From positions 62,001-126,000 of the forward strand of contig NZ_JAJPUI010000011.1 in assembly GCF_021390935.1 (NCBI RefSeq): a stretch of DNA of 64,000 nucleotides, in the 5' to 3' direction. The number at the start of each line of letters is the position of its first letter. The first letter of the stretch is position 1. Source of the DNA: Streptomyces sp. CC228A (GTDB lineage Bacteria > Actinomycetota > Actinomycetes > Streptomycetales > Streptomycetaceae). Position numbers and translations under genes: made by a program. The notes below the pieces were generated by a model. That model had not been told where the DNA came from. It saw only the letters and a program-made list of their open reading frames with translations, and did no database searches. This document shows positions 49,636 through 58,195 of the stretch, in pieces.

Positions 49636-50019
49636 TCAGCCGCCGGTCATCGGCCCGCCGCTGCCGAAGCCGCCGCTCTGGGAGCCGCGCCACTTCTGCT
49701 CGTCCTCGGACAGCGGCGACGTGTCGGGTTCGGTCGGTTCGTGCTTCAGCTCGTACGGCATGAGCCGCCGCTCGCCCTGCGGCACCTCCGCGGGCTTGCG
49801 GTGGCCCTCCACCTCGCCGGGCAGACCGGCGTCCGGTGGCCGGTGCGGCTGCTCCTCGGGCTTCGGCGGGGCGGCCTCCTTCACCCAGATGCGCCGGCCC
49901 AGCCAGAAGGCGCCGATGATGAAGCCGACGAGCAGGATCCCCGCGATCAGCTGCCCGAGTCCGTGCCGTACGAACGTGGGCGCCGCGAATTCCGCGCTGA
50001 GGTAGACGAAACCATTCAT
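49636..50019 (-). CDS. Small membrane-anchored protein (DUF6479-like)
   Basis: A 127-residue protein with a single hydrophobic segment near the N-terminus (LIAGILLVGFIIGAFWLGRRIW, about residues 22-43). A hydrophilic cytoplasmic tail follows with a conserved-looking GEVEGHRKPAEVP and ERRLMPYELK, ending in a Gly-rich GGFGSGG. This pattern matches small streptomycete proteins I recall as DUF6479; function unknown. The ATG at 50019 is chosen for the membrane protein start, although its ribosome site is poor; a TTG at 50082 is the alternative. It is divergent from the first rodlin. Confidence 0.65.
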   Translation of the reverse strand: MNGFVYLSAEFAAPTFVRHGLGQLIAGILLVGFIIGAFWLGRRIWVKEAAPPKPEEQPHRPPDAGLPGEVEGHRKPAEVPQGERRLMPYELKHEPTEPDTSPLSEDEQKWRGSQSGGFGSGGPMTGG

Positions 50020-50222
50020 AAAATAGGAGTACCCGCCGGAGCGGCCGTCATACGCCGCCGGTCGCAGCGGCCCGGACGTCAATGCCGTCGGGATGATCGT
50101 CGTAAGAATTCTCAGCCTGTATTCGCTGATTGCGCTCTTCGGGTGACCTCGCGGAACCTAAACCGCGCCGCGGTGTTGGTCAGAGCGACCCGAGACCGGG
50201 TTCTCGACGAGAAGGATCACAA

Positions 50223-50612
50223 ATGATCAAGAAGGCTCTGGCGTCCGCGGGCGTCGCCGCGGCCGTGCTCGGCGCGGGCGCCCCGATGGCCGCCGCCACG
50301 GGTGACCACGGTGTGGACACCCAGAACGGCAACTTCGCCTCTCAGCACTACGGCAACACGACGACGGGCGGCTACATGAGCCCGCAGATCGGTCTCATTC
50401 AGGGCTCGTTCAACAAGCCCTGTGTCGGTCTGCCGGCCCAGGTCGACGTCCAGAACATCCTGGCGCTGGTCAACGTGGGTGTTCAGGACATCCTCAACGA
50501 CACGCAGAACCAGCAGTGCGCGGAGAACTCCACCGCGGTCAAGGGCGACAGCGCCCTGTCGCACATCCTGGAGAACGTCCTCTCCGAGAACGGCTCCGTC
50601 GCCGTCCGCTGA
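50223..50612 (+). CDS. Rodlin family protein (first copy)
   Basis: A 129-residue secreted rodlin, which organises chaplin fibrils into the rodlet layer of aerial hyphae and spores. The signal peptide covers residues 1-25 (MIKKALASAGVAAAVLG). The mature part shows the rodlin pattern: NGNFASQHYGN, YMSPQIGLIQGSFNKPC, QNQQCAENST and KGDSALSHILENVLSENG, with two Cys. The ATG at 50223 follows AAGGATCA. The upstream block tctcgacga(g/t)aaggatc is repeated before the next gene, showing a tandem duplication. Confidence 0.95.
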   Translation: MIKKALASAGVAAAVLGAGAPMAAATGDHGVDTQNGNFASQHYGNTTTGGYMSPQIGLIQGSFNKPCVGLPAQVDVQNILALVNVGVQDILNDTQNQQCAENSTAVKGDSALSHILENVLSENGSVAVR

Positions 50613-50748
50613 CGGACCGCGCCACCCGGCCCGCGCGGTCTCGCGCCGTGCGGGCCGGTTCCTCGCTTCATCTCTCTCCCCATGCGCCCCACCTGCGGGT
50701 GGCGGCAGACGACCCGTACGCCGGGTCTCTCGACGATAAGGATCGACC

Positions 50749-51141
50749 ATGATCAAGAAGGTTCTGGCTGGTGCCGGTGTCGCCGCGGCCGTCCTGGGTG
50801 CGGGCGCGCCGATGGCCGCCGCCACGGGTGACCACGGGGTCGACACCCAGAACGGCAACTTCTCGAAGCAGGCCTACGGCAACACGGTCACCGGCGGGAA
50901 GATGAGCCCGCAGATGTCCCTCGTGCAGGGCACCCTGAACAAGCCGTGCCTCGGCATCCCGATCCAGGCCGACGTCCAGAACATCGTCGCCCTGGTCAAC
51001 GTGGGCGTCCAGGACATCCTGAACGACACCCAGGACCAGCAGTGCGTGGAGAACTCCACCGCGGTCAAGGGCGACAGCGCCCTGTCGCACATCCTGGAGA
51101 ACGTCCTCTCCGAGAACGCGTCCGCGGCCGTCCGCGGCTGA
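50749..51141 (+). CDS. Rodlin family protein (second copy)
   Basis: A 130-residue secreted rodlin closely matching the gene 137 bases upstream. It shares signal peptide, MSPQMSLVQGTLNKPC, DQQCVENST and the same KGDSALSHILENVLSEN end. The ATG at 50749 follows AAGGATCG. In Streptomyces coelicolor the rdlA and rdlB genes are divergent; here the two copies are head-to-tail. It is followed by an ECF sigma factor. Confidence 0.95.
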   Translation: MIKKVLAGAGVAAAVLGAGAPMAAATGDHGVDTQNGNFSKQAYGNTVTGGKMSPQMSLVQGTLNKPCLGIPIQADVQNIVALVNVGVQDILNDTQDQQCVENSTAVKGDSALSHILENVLSENASAAVRG

Positions 51142-51273
51142 CGTCCCGCCGCCGGAGCGCATGGGCGGGCCCGCAGCGGGGGCGCCGGGCCGGACCGCGG
51201 AAAGCGGTGTGAAACATTTCCCGGGCGCCACCGCGTCAGTGAGGTGAGGCGTCGTCGGCGCGAGGGGGAGGGC

Positions 51274-51804
51274 ATGGGACGGACCGGCACGGACGGGTTC
51301 CCGGAGTTCGCCCGGGGGAGGGCCGGCCACCTCTTCCGCTCGGCGTGCCTCCTCACCAGCGGCGACACCCATCTCGCCGAGGACCTGGTGCAGGAGACCC
51401 TGGGGCGGATGTACGTGCTGTGGGGCCGCACCGGGCTGTTCGGGCGCGCCGTACGGATCGACGACCCGGCGGCGTACGCGCAGACCGTCCTCGTCCGCGC
51501 CTTCCTCACCCACCAGCGGCGCAGGTCGTCCACGGAGCGGCCGCTCGGGGCGCTGCCGGAGGCCGCGCAGCCGCCCGCCGCAAACGACGACCCGGCTCTG
51601 CGGGTCGCGCTCCTCGGTGCGCTGGCGGAGCTGCCGCCCAAGGACCGGGCGGTCGTCGTGCTGCGGTACTGGGAGGACCGCAGCGTGGAGGAGACCGCCC
51701 GGGCGCTGCGGGTCAGCTCCGCCGCCGTGCGCACCCGGTCCGTGCGGGCGCTGGGCAGGCTCAGGCAGCGGCTCGGCGGGGGCATCGCCGAGTACGCCCG
51801 CTGA
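51274..51804 (+). CDS. ECF sigma factor, SigE-like family
   Basis: A 176-residue extracytoplasmic-function sigma factor of the streptomycete SigE-like group. Region 2 is seen as HLFRSACLLTSGDTHLAEDLVQETLGRMYVLW. Region 4 is LAELPPKDRAVVVLRYWEDRSVEETARALRVSSAAVRTRSVRALGRLR with its helix-turn-helix. There is no C-terminal extension. The ATG at 51274 follows GGGGGAGGG. A gene for a membrane protein of the usual partner type follows after 49 bases. It may respond to envelope stress and act on nearby surface genes, but no target promoter is evident. Confidence 0.9.
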   Translation: MGRTGTDGFPEFARGRAGHLFRSACLLTSGDTHLAEDLVQETLGRMYVLWGRTGLFGRAVRIDDPAAYAQTVLVRAFLTHQRRRSSTERPLGALPEAAQPPAANDDPALRVALLGALAELPPKDRAVVVLRYWEDRSVEETARALRVSSAAVRTRSVRALGRLRQRLGGGIAEYAR

Positions 51805-51853
51805 AACGTTCGTTCATACCCATGCACACCGCGACACGCAGTTGGGGGCTGGA

Positions 51854-53225
51854 ATGCCGGAAGACGAGCGGTTCGAGGACGACCTCGTGGTCGCCCTGCG
51901 CCGCACGGGTGACACCTTCGCGCCGGACGGCGACGCACTGGTGGCGGGCGGAACGGCCCGCGGGCGGCGCCGTGTGGTGCGGCGGCGGGCCGGAGCGGTC
52001 ACCGGAGGGTGCTGGCCCTCGCCCTGGTGGGCGTCGGCGGCACCTACGCGGCGGGCGCGCTGGGCGGCGGGGCGGCACGGCGGACGCGGCCGCCGACCGG
52101 GGGACGGGGGTCCTCCGGTCGCGGCCGTGCCGCCGGGGCCCAGCGCCGCGGCCGACCGGGGGGACGGGGTCCCCGGTCGCCGCCGTGCCGCCGCCCAGGG
52201 TGGAGGACGGCGAGGTCGGCGCCGCGGAGGTGCTCAGGACGTTCCGGGCGCTGCTGCCGGGCGGCGAGCTGACCGAGCCCGTCGCGCAGGGCACGGCCGA
52301 GGGGCCGATGGCCTCCGGGGTGTTCGACGACGGCAGGGGCAGGGCCGCGGTCGGTATCGCGTTCTTCCGCGGGCCCCGGGGGGACGGCGACTACAGCCGC
52401 TGCCCGGACGCGGCCGTCGTCCCGTACGACGACTGCACCACCGAGACCCTGCCCGGCGGCGCCCGGCTGATGGTCCTCAAGGGGTACGAGTACCCCGACA
52501 AGCGGGAGGAGACGAAGAACTGGCGGGCGTCGCTGGTCCACCCGGACGGCCTGGTCGTCGACCTGAACACCTGGAACGCGCCCGCCCAGAAGGGCTCCGC
52601 AGCCTCCAGGGCCGAACCGCCCCTCACCCCGGCGCAGATGAAGGCCGTCGTCTCGGCCGACGCCTGGAAGCCGGTCCTCGACCACCTCCCCGACCCTGCG
52701 GGGCAGCAGGACGGGCCGGACACGTCCGACGGGAGAGCGGGCACCGGCACGGGAGGCGGCGGTGCCGGCCCGGACGAGACGGCGGGCAGCGGCGGCTTCG
52801 ACGCGGCCGCGGTGAAACCCCTCTTCCTGTCCCTGCTGCCGGAGGACCTCACCCGGGTGCGCACCGGCGGTGAGGGCGCGTACGCGTACGCCGTCGTCGA
52901 CGACGGGAGGGGCCGCAGCCTGGTGCAGGTGAACGCCCAATCCCGCATGGGCGGCGAGGAGTCCGCCCTCTTCCCCGCGGGCTCGTACACGACCCTGCCC
53001 GACGGCACCAAGGTCCGTGCGGTCCGGCAGGCCGGGGAGAAGGGCGGCAAGGACGTGGTGTGGTGGAGCGTCGACACGCTCAGGCCGAGCGGCTACCGCG
53101 TCGTGGTCTCCGCCTTCAACACCGCGGCGCAGCACGAGGACGCCACCCGCGCCCTGCCCGCGCTCGACATGGAGCAGCTGCAGGCCCTCGCCACCAGCGA
53201 CAAGTGGCGGGAGCTGACGGAGTGA
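51854..53225 (+). CDS. Membrane-anchored protein paired with the ECF sigma factor, frame disrupted twice
   Basis: The start MPEDERFEDDLVVALRRTGDTFAPD is the usual opening of proteins encoded next to SigE-type sigma factors. A hydrophobic segment (VLALALVGVGGTYAAGALGG) and a large extracytoplasmic region follow, with two related blocks: AAEVLRTFRALLPGGE...VFDDGRGRAAV and AAAVKPLFLSLLPEDL...VVDDGRGRSLV, suggesting an internal duplication. A Gly-rich spacer separates them. It is probably an anti-sigma or sensor-like partner, though no zinc anti-sigma motif is present. Coding moves through three frames, changing near 52005 and 52090 in a GC repeat area, each like one missing base; restored length is 458 codons. 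Confidence 0.72.
52078..52195. repeat. Imperfect direct repeat inside the sigma-partner gene
   Basis: A block containing gcggccgaccggggg, ggacgggg, ccggtcg and ccgtgccgcc occurs twice, about 60 bases apart. It lies in the juxtamembrane linker, right at one of the frame changes. Confidence 0.65.
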
Positions 53226-53241
53226 CCCGCCGGACGGCCCC

Positions 53242-54939
53242 TCACTTCGCGTCCGCGTAGCACTCCACCGCCGCCGTCGTGAACGGGAAGCGCACCGGCG
53301 TGTCACCGAACGCGATCCGCCCGGCCAGGTCGCCGGCCGCGCGGATCGCCTCCGTGACCGCCTCCGCCTCCTCGGCGGGGCAGTGCACGATCACCTCGTC
53401 GTGCTGGAAGAACACCAGCTCGGCCCGCATCCCCGCGGTCGCCCGGCGCAGCGCGGCCAGCATGAGCAGCGCCCAGTCCGCCGCACTGCCCTGCACCACG
53501 AAGTTCCGGGTGAACCGGCCCCGGGCGCGGGCGTCGAGGGAGGCGTACCCCGGGGTGTACCCGTCCGCGTCCGCCTCTCGGGCGCCCTCGCCGGCCTCCT
53601 GGGGCAGCCCCGCCTCGCCGGTGTCCCCGGCGCCGGCGGCGGGCGGGCTCGTACGCCCCAGCCAGGTGCGCACCAGCCGGCCCTCCTCGCCCGCCCGCGC
53701 CGCGTCGTCCACGTACGCCACCGCGCGCGGGAACCTGCGCCGCAGCGCCGCCAGGTTCTTCAGCCCGTCCCCGCTGGTCTGCCCGTACACCGCGCCGAGC
53801 AGCGCCAGCTTCGCCTCCTCCCGGCCGCCCGGGAACGCCCGGTCCGACAGCCGCGTGTACAGGTCGCCGCCGTGCCCGGCGACCTCCATGAACCCCGGGT
53901 CCCGGGAGATCGCCGCCAGTACGCGCGGCTCCAGCTGGTCCGCGTCCGCCACCACCAGCCGCCAGCCGTCGTCCGCGACGACGGCCCGCCGGATCACCTT
54001 CGGGATCTGCAGCGCGCCCCCGCCGTTGGTGGTCCACCGGCCGCTGACCGTGCCGCCCGGCACGTACTCGGGCCGGAACCGCCCGTCCCGCACCCAGTCC
54101 TGCAGCCACGCCCAGCCGTGCGCGGTCCAGATCCGGTACAGCGTCTTGTACGCGAGCAGCGGCCCGACCGCCGGGTGGTCGACCTCGGCCAGCTCCCAGC
54201 GGCGCGTCGACCGCAGCCGGATCCCCGCCTGCGCGAACGCCTTCACCACGTCGGCCGGCAGGTCGGGCCGCACCCGCCGGCCGAACGCCGCCGACACCTC
54301 GTCCGCCAGCTCCGCGAGTCGGCGCGGCTCGCCCCCGCCCGCGTACCGCCCGCCCAGCAGCTCGTGCAGCACCTGCCGGTGCACGTCCGCCCGCCACGGC
54401 AGCCCCGCCCGGTGCAGCTCGGCCGCCACCAGCGCCCCGGCCGACTCGGCCGCCGTCAGCAGCCGCATGCGGTCCGGGTGCTCGGCGGCACCGTGCCGCC
54501 GCTGCTGCGCGGCGTAGACCTCCAGCAGCCCCTCGAACGGCACCTCGGGACCGGTCGGCCGCGCCTCGAACAGCGAGGACTGCGCGCCGGGCTCCGGCGT
54601 CCTCGCCGGAGGGTCCGGCGGTACGGGGCGGCCGTGCAGCCGCGCCCACGCCGCCGCCGCCGACCGGGGCTCCCCGAGCCGCCCCTCGTGGCCGAGCAGC
54701 AGCTGCTCCGCCGCCTCCAGGTCGTAGCACCGCTCCACCCGCACCCCCGCCGCCAGCAGCCGCGGGTACACCTCGGCCGTGGACCGCCACACCCACCGGC
54801 CGACCGAGGGACGGGACCGCACCGCCTCCACCAGGTCCGGTTCCTCCCGCACCGGCCCGGCGGGCAGGCCGTCGGGACCGAGGGGGACCAGCCGCGCCCC
54901 GCCCCCTTCGACCCCGTGCAGAGCCCACCGTTCGCTCAC
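53242..54939 (-). CDS. Family-A DNA polymerase (bifunctional 3'-5' exonuclease/polymerase-like)
   Basis: A 565-residue PolA-type polymerase lacking the 5' nuclease domain. The C-terminal palm and fingers are clear: motif A VVADADQLEPRVLA, the O-helix region REEAKLALLGAVYGQTSGDG with Lys and Tyr, and motif C FFQHDEVIVHC with the catalytic Asp. SGRWTTNGGGALQIPK is the template-binding block. The N-terminal 180 residues sit where the exonuclease domain would be, but I see no full set of catalytic acidic motifs. An insert rich in Gly, Glu and Ala lies at about residues 435-460. The GTG at 54939 is chosen because upstream in-frame sequence is low complexity. This is an accessory polymerase, common in actinobacteria; its role is unclear. 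Confidence 0.88.
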   Translation of the reverse strand: MSERWALHGVEGGGARLVPLGPDGLPAGPVREEPDLVEAVRSRPSVGRWVWRSTAEVYPRLLAAGVRVERCYDLEAAEQLLLGHEGRLGEPRSAAAAWARLHGRPVPPDPPARTPEPGAQSSLFEARPTGPEVPFEGLLEVYAAQQRRHGAAEHPDRMRLLTAAESAGALVAAELHRAGLPWRADVHRQVLHELLGGRYAGGGEPRRLAELADEVSAAFGRRVRPDLPADVVKAFAQAGIRLRSTRRWELAEVDHPAVGPLLAYKTLYRIWTAHGWAWLQDWVRDGRFRPEYVPGGTVSGRWTTNGGGALQIPKVIRRAVVADDGWRLVVADADQLEPRVLAAISRDPGFMEVAGHGGDLYTRLSDRAFPGGREEAKLALLGAVYGQTSGDGLKNLAALRRRFPRAVAYVDDAARAGEEGRLVRTWLGRTSPPAAGAGDTGEAGLPQEAGEGAREADADGYTPGYASLDARARGRFTRNFVVQGSAADWALLMLAALRRATAGMRAELVFFQHDEVIVHCPAEEAEAVTEAIRAAGDLAGRIAFGDTPVRFPFTTAAVECYADAK

Positions 54940-55351
54940 GTCTGCGAGTGTCGCACCCGCCACTGACAGCGGCCGGGAAGCGGTGCGCCGGGCCGCGGCG
55001 CACCGCCGTTCGGCCCGGCTGGACACCCGTACGGCCAGGCGGGCGGCAGTTCCGCTGCGGTGGGACGGCACGGCCTCGCCGGCGGCCGTACGGCCAGGCG
55101 GACGATGGCCGGCGGTCGGCGGTCGGCGGTCGGCGGTCGGCGGTCGGCGGTCGGCGGTCGGCGGGCGGCGGGTGGCGGGTGGTCGGGCGGACGGGGCCGC
55201 GGCGGCCGGGCATGCGTCACGCGTGGCTGCCGTGCCCGGCGGGCGGCGGCCGGCGGGCGGCGCTCGGAGGGGCCGGACGCGCGGTCGGGCGGACGGCCGC
55301 GGGGGCCGGCACGCGGACGGGACGCCCGGGGAAGCCGGTCGCCGGGGCCCG
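54940..55351. other. Repeat-bearing intergenic region
   Basis: 412 bases between the polymerase gene and the LuxR-type gene, both on the minus strand. It contains the heptamer array at 55111-55159 and related ggcgggt-like degenerate copies to about 55185. No gene is supported. Confidence 0.6.
55111..55159. repeat. Seven perfect copies of a 7-bp tandem repeat
   Basis: The heptamer ggcggtc is repeated seven times without error, then decays into ggcgggc/ggcgggt units. A seven-base period cannot keep a reading frame, consistent with non-coding DNA. Confidence 0.95.
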
Positions 55352-56620
55352 CTACGCCGCCGCGTGGAACAGCGCCGCCGCCTCGCCCCGCGACCCCACG
55401 CCCAGCTTCGTCAGGATGTTCGCCACGTGGAACTTCACGGTGGACTCGCTGATGTGCAGCTCCTGCGCGATCACCCGGTTCCGCCGGCCCTGCGCGAGCC
55501 GCGCCAGCACCTGGAGCTCCCGTTCGCCCAGCACGGTCAGCGGCTGCGGCGCAGGGTCCGGGGCCGCGCCGCCCAGCGGGACGACCGCCGTCACCGTCGT
55601 CCCCCAGCCGGGCACCGCCTCCACCTCGACCCGCCCGTCCAGGACCCCCAGCCGCTCCCGCACCCGGTCCCCCTCCAGGTCGGCCGGTGTCAGGGTGCCC
55701 GGCCCGTCGTCCCGTACCGTCGCGTGCAGGTCCCCCTCGGCGAACCGCCAGCCCACGTGCACGCGGTCCACGCCCTCCTGCTCCAGCACCCGCATCAGCA
55801 CCGCCCGCACCGTCGCCCGCGCCGCGTGCGCCACGTCGGCCGGCAGGGACCGCGTCGAACCGGGGCCGGCGAACGCCAGCCGCACCGGGCTGTAGCGCAC
55901 CAGGGGCCGCAGCGACTCCGCGAGCCGCTCGAAGGCGCGGTCGGCCGGCTCCTCCGCGATCTGCTGGTCCCGCTCCGCCTGCGCCCGCAGCTCCACCAGC
56001 GCCGACACGGCCAGGTCCGTGGCGGCGGCGCGCGCCGCGGCGTCGTCCAGGTGGCGGCTGCGCAGCACCCCGAGCAGTCCCGTCAGGGCCGCCGCGTGCG
56101 CCTCGCCCAGCTCGGCGATGACCCGCGCACGGGTGCCGGCAGCCGCCACCGACCGGGCCAGCGCGCCCGGCTCCGCCTCCACGGCGAACCGCTCGAAGTG
56201 GCCCGTCACGAGGTCCCACAGCGCCTGCACCACCGCCAGCGCCTCCGGCCCCACGGGAGAGCCGTCCGGCCGTACGAGGAGGAGCACCGCGCCGCGGGGG
56301 GTGGCGTCGCTCGTCACGGTCAGCACCGGGTGCTCCGCGCCCGCCAGGTCGAGCGTGCCCTGCCAGGGGCGGCCGGGCACACCGGAGGCCAGCAGGGGGG
56401 CCAGGTCGGCCGTGGTGATCCGGGCGGTGAGCCCGGGCTCGCCGTGCGTCTTGAGCGGCGAGTGCGCGCAGTGCGTCGACAGCTCGGCGGCCGCCCGGTG
56501 CGGGACCGTCGCGGCCAGCACCTCCGAGAGGCGCGGCAGGATCGCGCCCAGCGGCTGGCGGATCACGTCGTACGCGGCGGTCAGTGCGGCCACCGCCGTG
56601 GAGTCCGGCATCACGTCCAT
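55352..56620 (-). CDS. LuxR-family regulator with GAF-like and histidine-kinase-ATPase-like parts
   Basis: A 422-residue protein. Its C-terminal 60 residues are a LuxR/NarL helix-turn-helix: LGERELQVLARLAQGRRNRVIAQELHISESTVKFHVANILTKLG. Before it is an HATPase-like segment, VRDDGPGTL followed by RLGVLDGRVEVEAVPGWGTTVTAVVPL. The N-terminal half has a GAF-like block and a long helical region (about 140-220). Kinase-like ATPase and DNA-binding output in one chain is an unusual one-component arrangement. It is divergent from the quinone-oxidoreductase-like gene, sharing about 140 bases. Start at 56620; an ATG three codons in is also possible. Confidence 0.85.
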   Translation of the reverse strand: MDVMPDSTAVAALTAAYDVIRQPLGAILPRLSEVLAATVPHRAAAELSTHCAHSPLKTHGEPGLTARITTADLAPLLASGVPGRPWQGTLDLAGAEHPVLTVTSDATPRGAVLLLVRPDGSPVGPEALAVVQALWDLVTGHFERFAVEAEPGALARSVAAAGTRARVIAELGEAHAAALTGLLGVLRSRHLDDAAARAAATDLAVSALVELRAQAERDQQIAEEPADRAFERLAESLRPLVRYSPVRLAFAGPGSTRSLPADVAHAARATVRAVLMRVLEQEGVDRVHVGWRFAEGDLHATVRDDGPGTLTPADLEGDRVRERLGVLDGRVEVEAVPGWGTTVTAVVPLGGAAPDPAPQPLTVLGERELQVLARLAQGRRNRVIAQELHISESTVKFHVANILTKLGVGSRGEAAALFHAAA

Positions 56621-56759
56621 GGGCCCAGCCTAGGGACGCGCGCGCAGCGGGCGCCTGTCCTTCCGGCCAGGTCGAACTGGCCGACAGATCAGCCCGGTTG
56701 GTACGGGCGGCGGTCCACGATGGAGCCGTACACCGGAAACGATCACAGGGAGTCACGTC

Positions 56760-57680
56760 ATGCGGATGCGCGCCGTCGTCCACCACGAGTTCGGCGGGCC
56801 GGACGTCCTCGGCCTCGGCACCGCCGGCCTGCCGGAGCCCGGCCCCGGCCAGGTCCGGGTCCGGGTCGTCGCGGCCGGCGTCAACCCGGCCGACTGCCAG
56901 ATCCGCAGCGGCCTGCTCCAGGAGTTCTTCCCGACGACGTTCCCCGCCGTGCCCGGCCTGGAACTCGCCGGCGTCGTCGACGCGGTCGGGCCCGGCCGCA
57001 CCGACGTGGCCGTGGGGGAGGAGGTGTTCGGCTTCGCCGCGACCGGCTCCTACGCCGAGTACGCCCTGTCCGGCGCCTTCGCCCGCAAGCCCGCCGGGGT
57101 GTCGTTCGAGGCGGCCGCCGCCCTGCCGGTGGCCACGGAGACGGCACGGCGCGTGCTCGACCTGCTCGCCGTCCGGGAGGGCGAGACGCTGCTGCTGCAC
57201 GGCGCGGCGGGAGCCGTGGGCCAGGCCGCCGTGCAGCTCGCGGCGCTGCGCGGTGCCACCGTCGTCGGCACCGCCTCCCCGGCCAACCACGCCTACCTGC
57301 GGGACCTGGGCGCGGTGCCCGTCGCCTACGGGGAGGGGCTGGCCGACCGGGTGCGGGACGCCGCGCCGCAGGGCGTCGATGCGGTGTTCGATGCGGCCGG
57401 GCGGAACGCGCTGCCCGTGTCGATCGAGCTGCGCGGCGGCACCACGGACCGGATCGTCACCATCGCCGACCACGGCGCCGCCGACCACGGGGTCCCGTTC
57501 TCCCCGGGCGGCACCCCGCCGGAGGTGGCCGCCGCGTGGTTCGCGGAGCACGCGCAGCTCGCCGCCGAGGGCCGCCTCACCGTCCCCGTCGTCGAGACCT
57601 TCGCCCTCGCGCACGCCGCCAAGGCGCACGCGCTGAGCGAGGGCGGCCACGTGCGCGGCAAGCTGGTCCTCACGGTCTGA
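56760..57680 (+). CDS. NADP-dependent quinone oxidoreductase-like (zinc-independent MDR)
   Basis: A 306-residue medium-chain dehydrogenase/reductase of the quinone oxidoreductase type. The N-terminal GroES-like domain shows GVNPADCQIRSG and the GLELAGVVDAVG block. The Rossmann domain has LLLHGAAGAVGQAAVQLA near 145, followed by VDAVFDAAG. Zinc-ligand cysteines are absent. The ATG at 56760 follows AGGGAG. It is divergent from the LuxR-type regulator, so it is a plausible target. Substrate unknown; the family reduces quinones or enones. Confidence 0.92.
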   Translation: MRMRAVVHHEFGGPDVLGLGTAGLPEPGPGQVRVRVVAAGVNPADCQIRSGLLQEFFPTTFPAVPGLELAGVVDAVGPGRTDVAVGEEVFGFAATGSYAEYALSGAFARKPAGVSFEAAAALPVATETARRVLDLLAVREGETLLLHGAAGAVGQAAVQLAALRGATVVGTASPANHAYLRDLGAVPVAYGEGLADRVRDAAPQGVDAVFDAAGRNALPVSIELRGGTTDRIVTIADHGAADHGVPFSPGGTPPEVAAAWFAEHAQLAAEGRLTVPVVETFALAHAAKAHALSEGGHVRGKLVLTV

Positions 57681-57799
57681 GCGGCCGCCGACGGACGAGC
57701 AGCATCGAGAAGCCCCCTTCCACGAGGTTCGGTCCGTGGTCCCGTTCGCTGCGACCATGGGGTGCGCGGGCACGGCGCGCGCGTAAGGAGGCACTTTCG

Positions 57800-58195
57800 A
57801 TGTCGGTGGGGCACACCGGGGTAACCACGGAAGCCGGGCTGAGCTGCGCGGAGGACTGCGGCGTCCGGGACGTCCAGGACCGCCTCGGCGACAAGGCGAC
57901 CGCGCACGTCGTGGTCGGACCCGCGGGCGGCATACGGCGCTTCAGGGAGCTCCAGCGGCTCGCCCCCGGCATCTCGCAGCGCACGCCGACACTCACCCCG
58001 CGCCGCCCGGAACGCGACGGGCTGGTCACCCGGACCGTGCACCCCGTGGCGCCGCCGCAGGGCGAGTACGTGCTGACGGAGACCGGCCGCAGCATGACCG
58101 GGCCCATCAAGGCGCCGGCCGACCGGTCGCTCGCCCACCGCGGGGTCATCGCGGAGGCCCGCCGCGCCTGCGACGAACGGCAGGGCACCCCGTGA
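57800..58195 (+). CDS. HxlR-family regulator with eroded conserved residues
   Basis: A 131-residue winged-helix protein recognisable as HxlR-type: CGVRDVQDRLGDK, GIRRFRELQRLAPGISQR, RRPERDGLVTRTVHPVAPP and EYVLTETGRS. Several normally invariant hydrophobic positions differ. The Trp of the usual DKW motif is Ala, and many Leu of the recognition helix region are Pro (TLTPRRPERDG, MTGPIKAPADRS). Four or more prolines in predicted helices would be expected to damage folding, so it may be non-functional although the frame is open. The ATG at 57800 follows AAGGAGG. The stop shares GTGA with the next gene. Confidence 0.75.
   Translation: MSVGHTGVTTEAGLSCAEDCGVRDVQDRLGDKATAHVVVGPAGGIRRFRELQRLAPGISQRTPTLTPRRPERDGLVTRTVHPVAPPQGEYVLTETGRSMTGPIKAPADRSLAHRGVIAEARRACDERQGTP

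Noticed and set aside
55111..55159. CRISPR-like array
   Set aside because: It is a simple seven-base tandem repeat without spacers, and no cas genes exist in the window.
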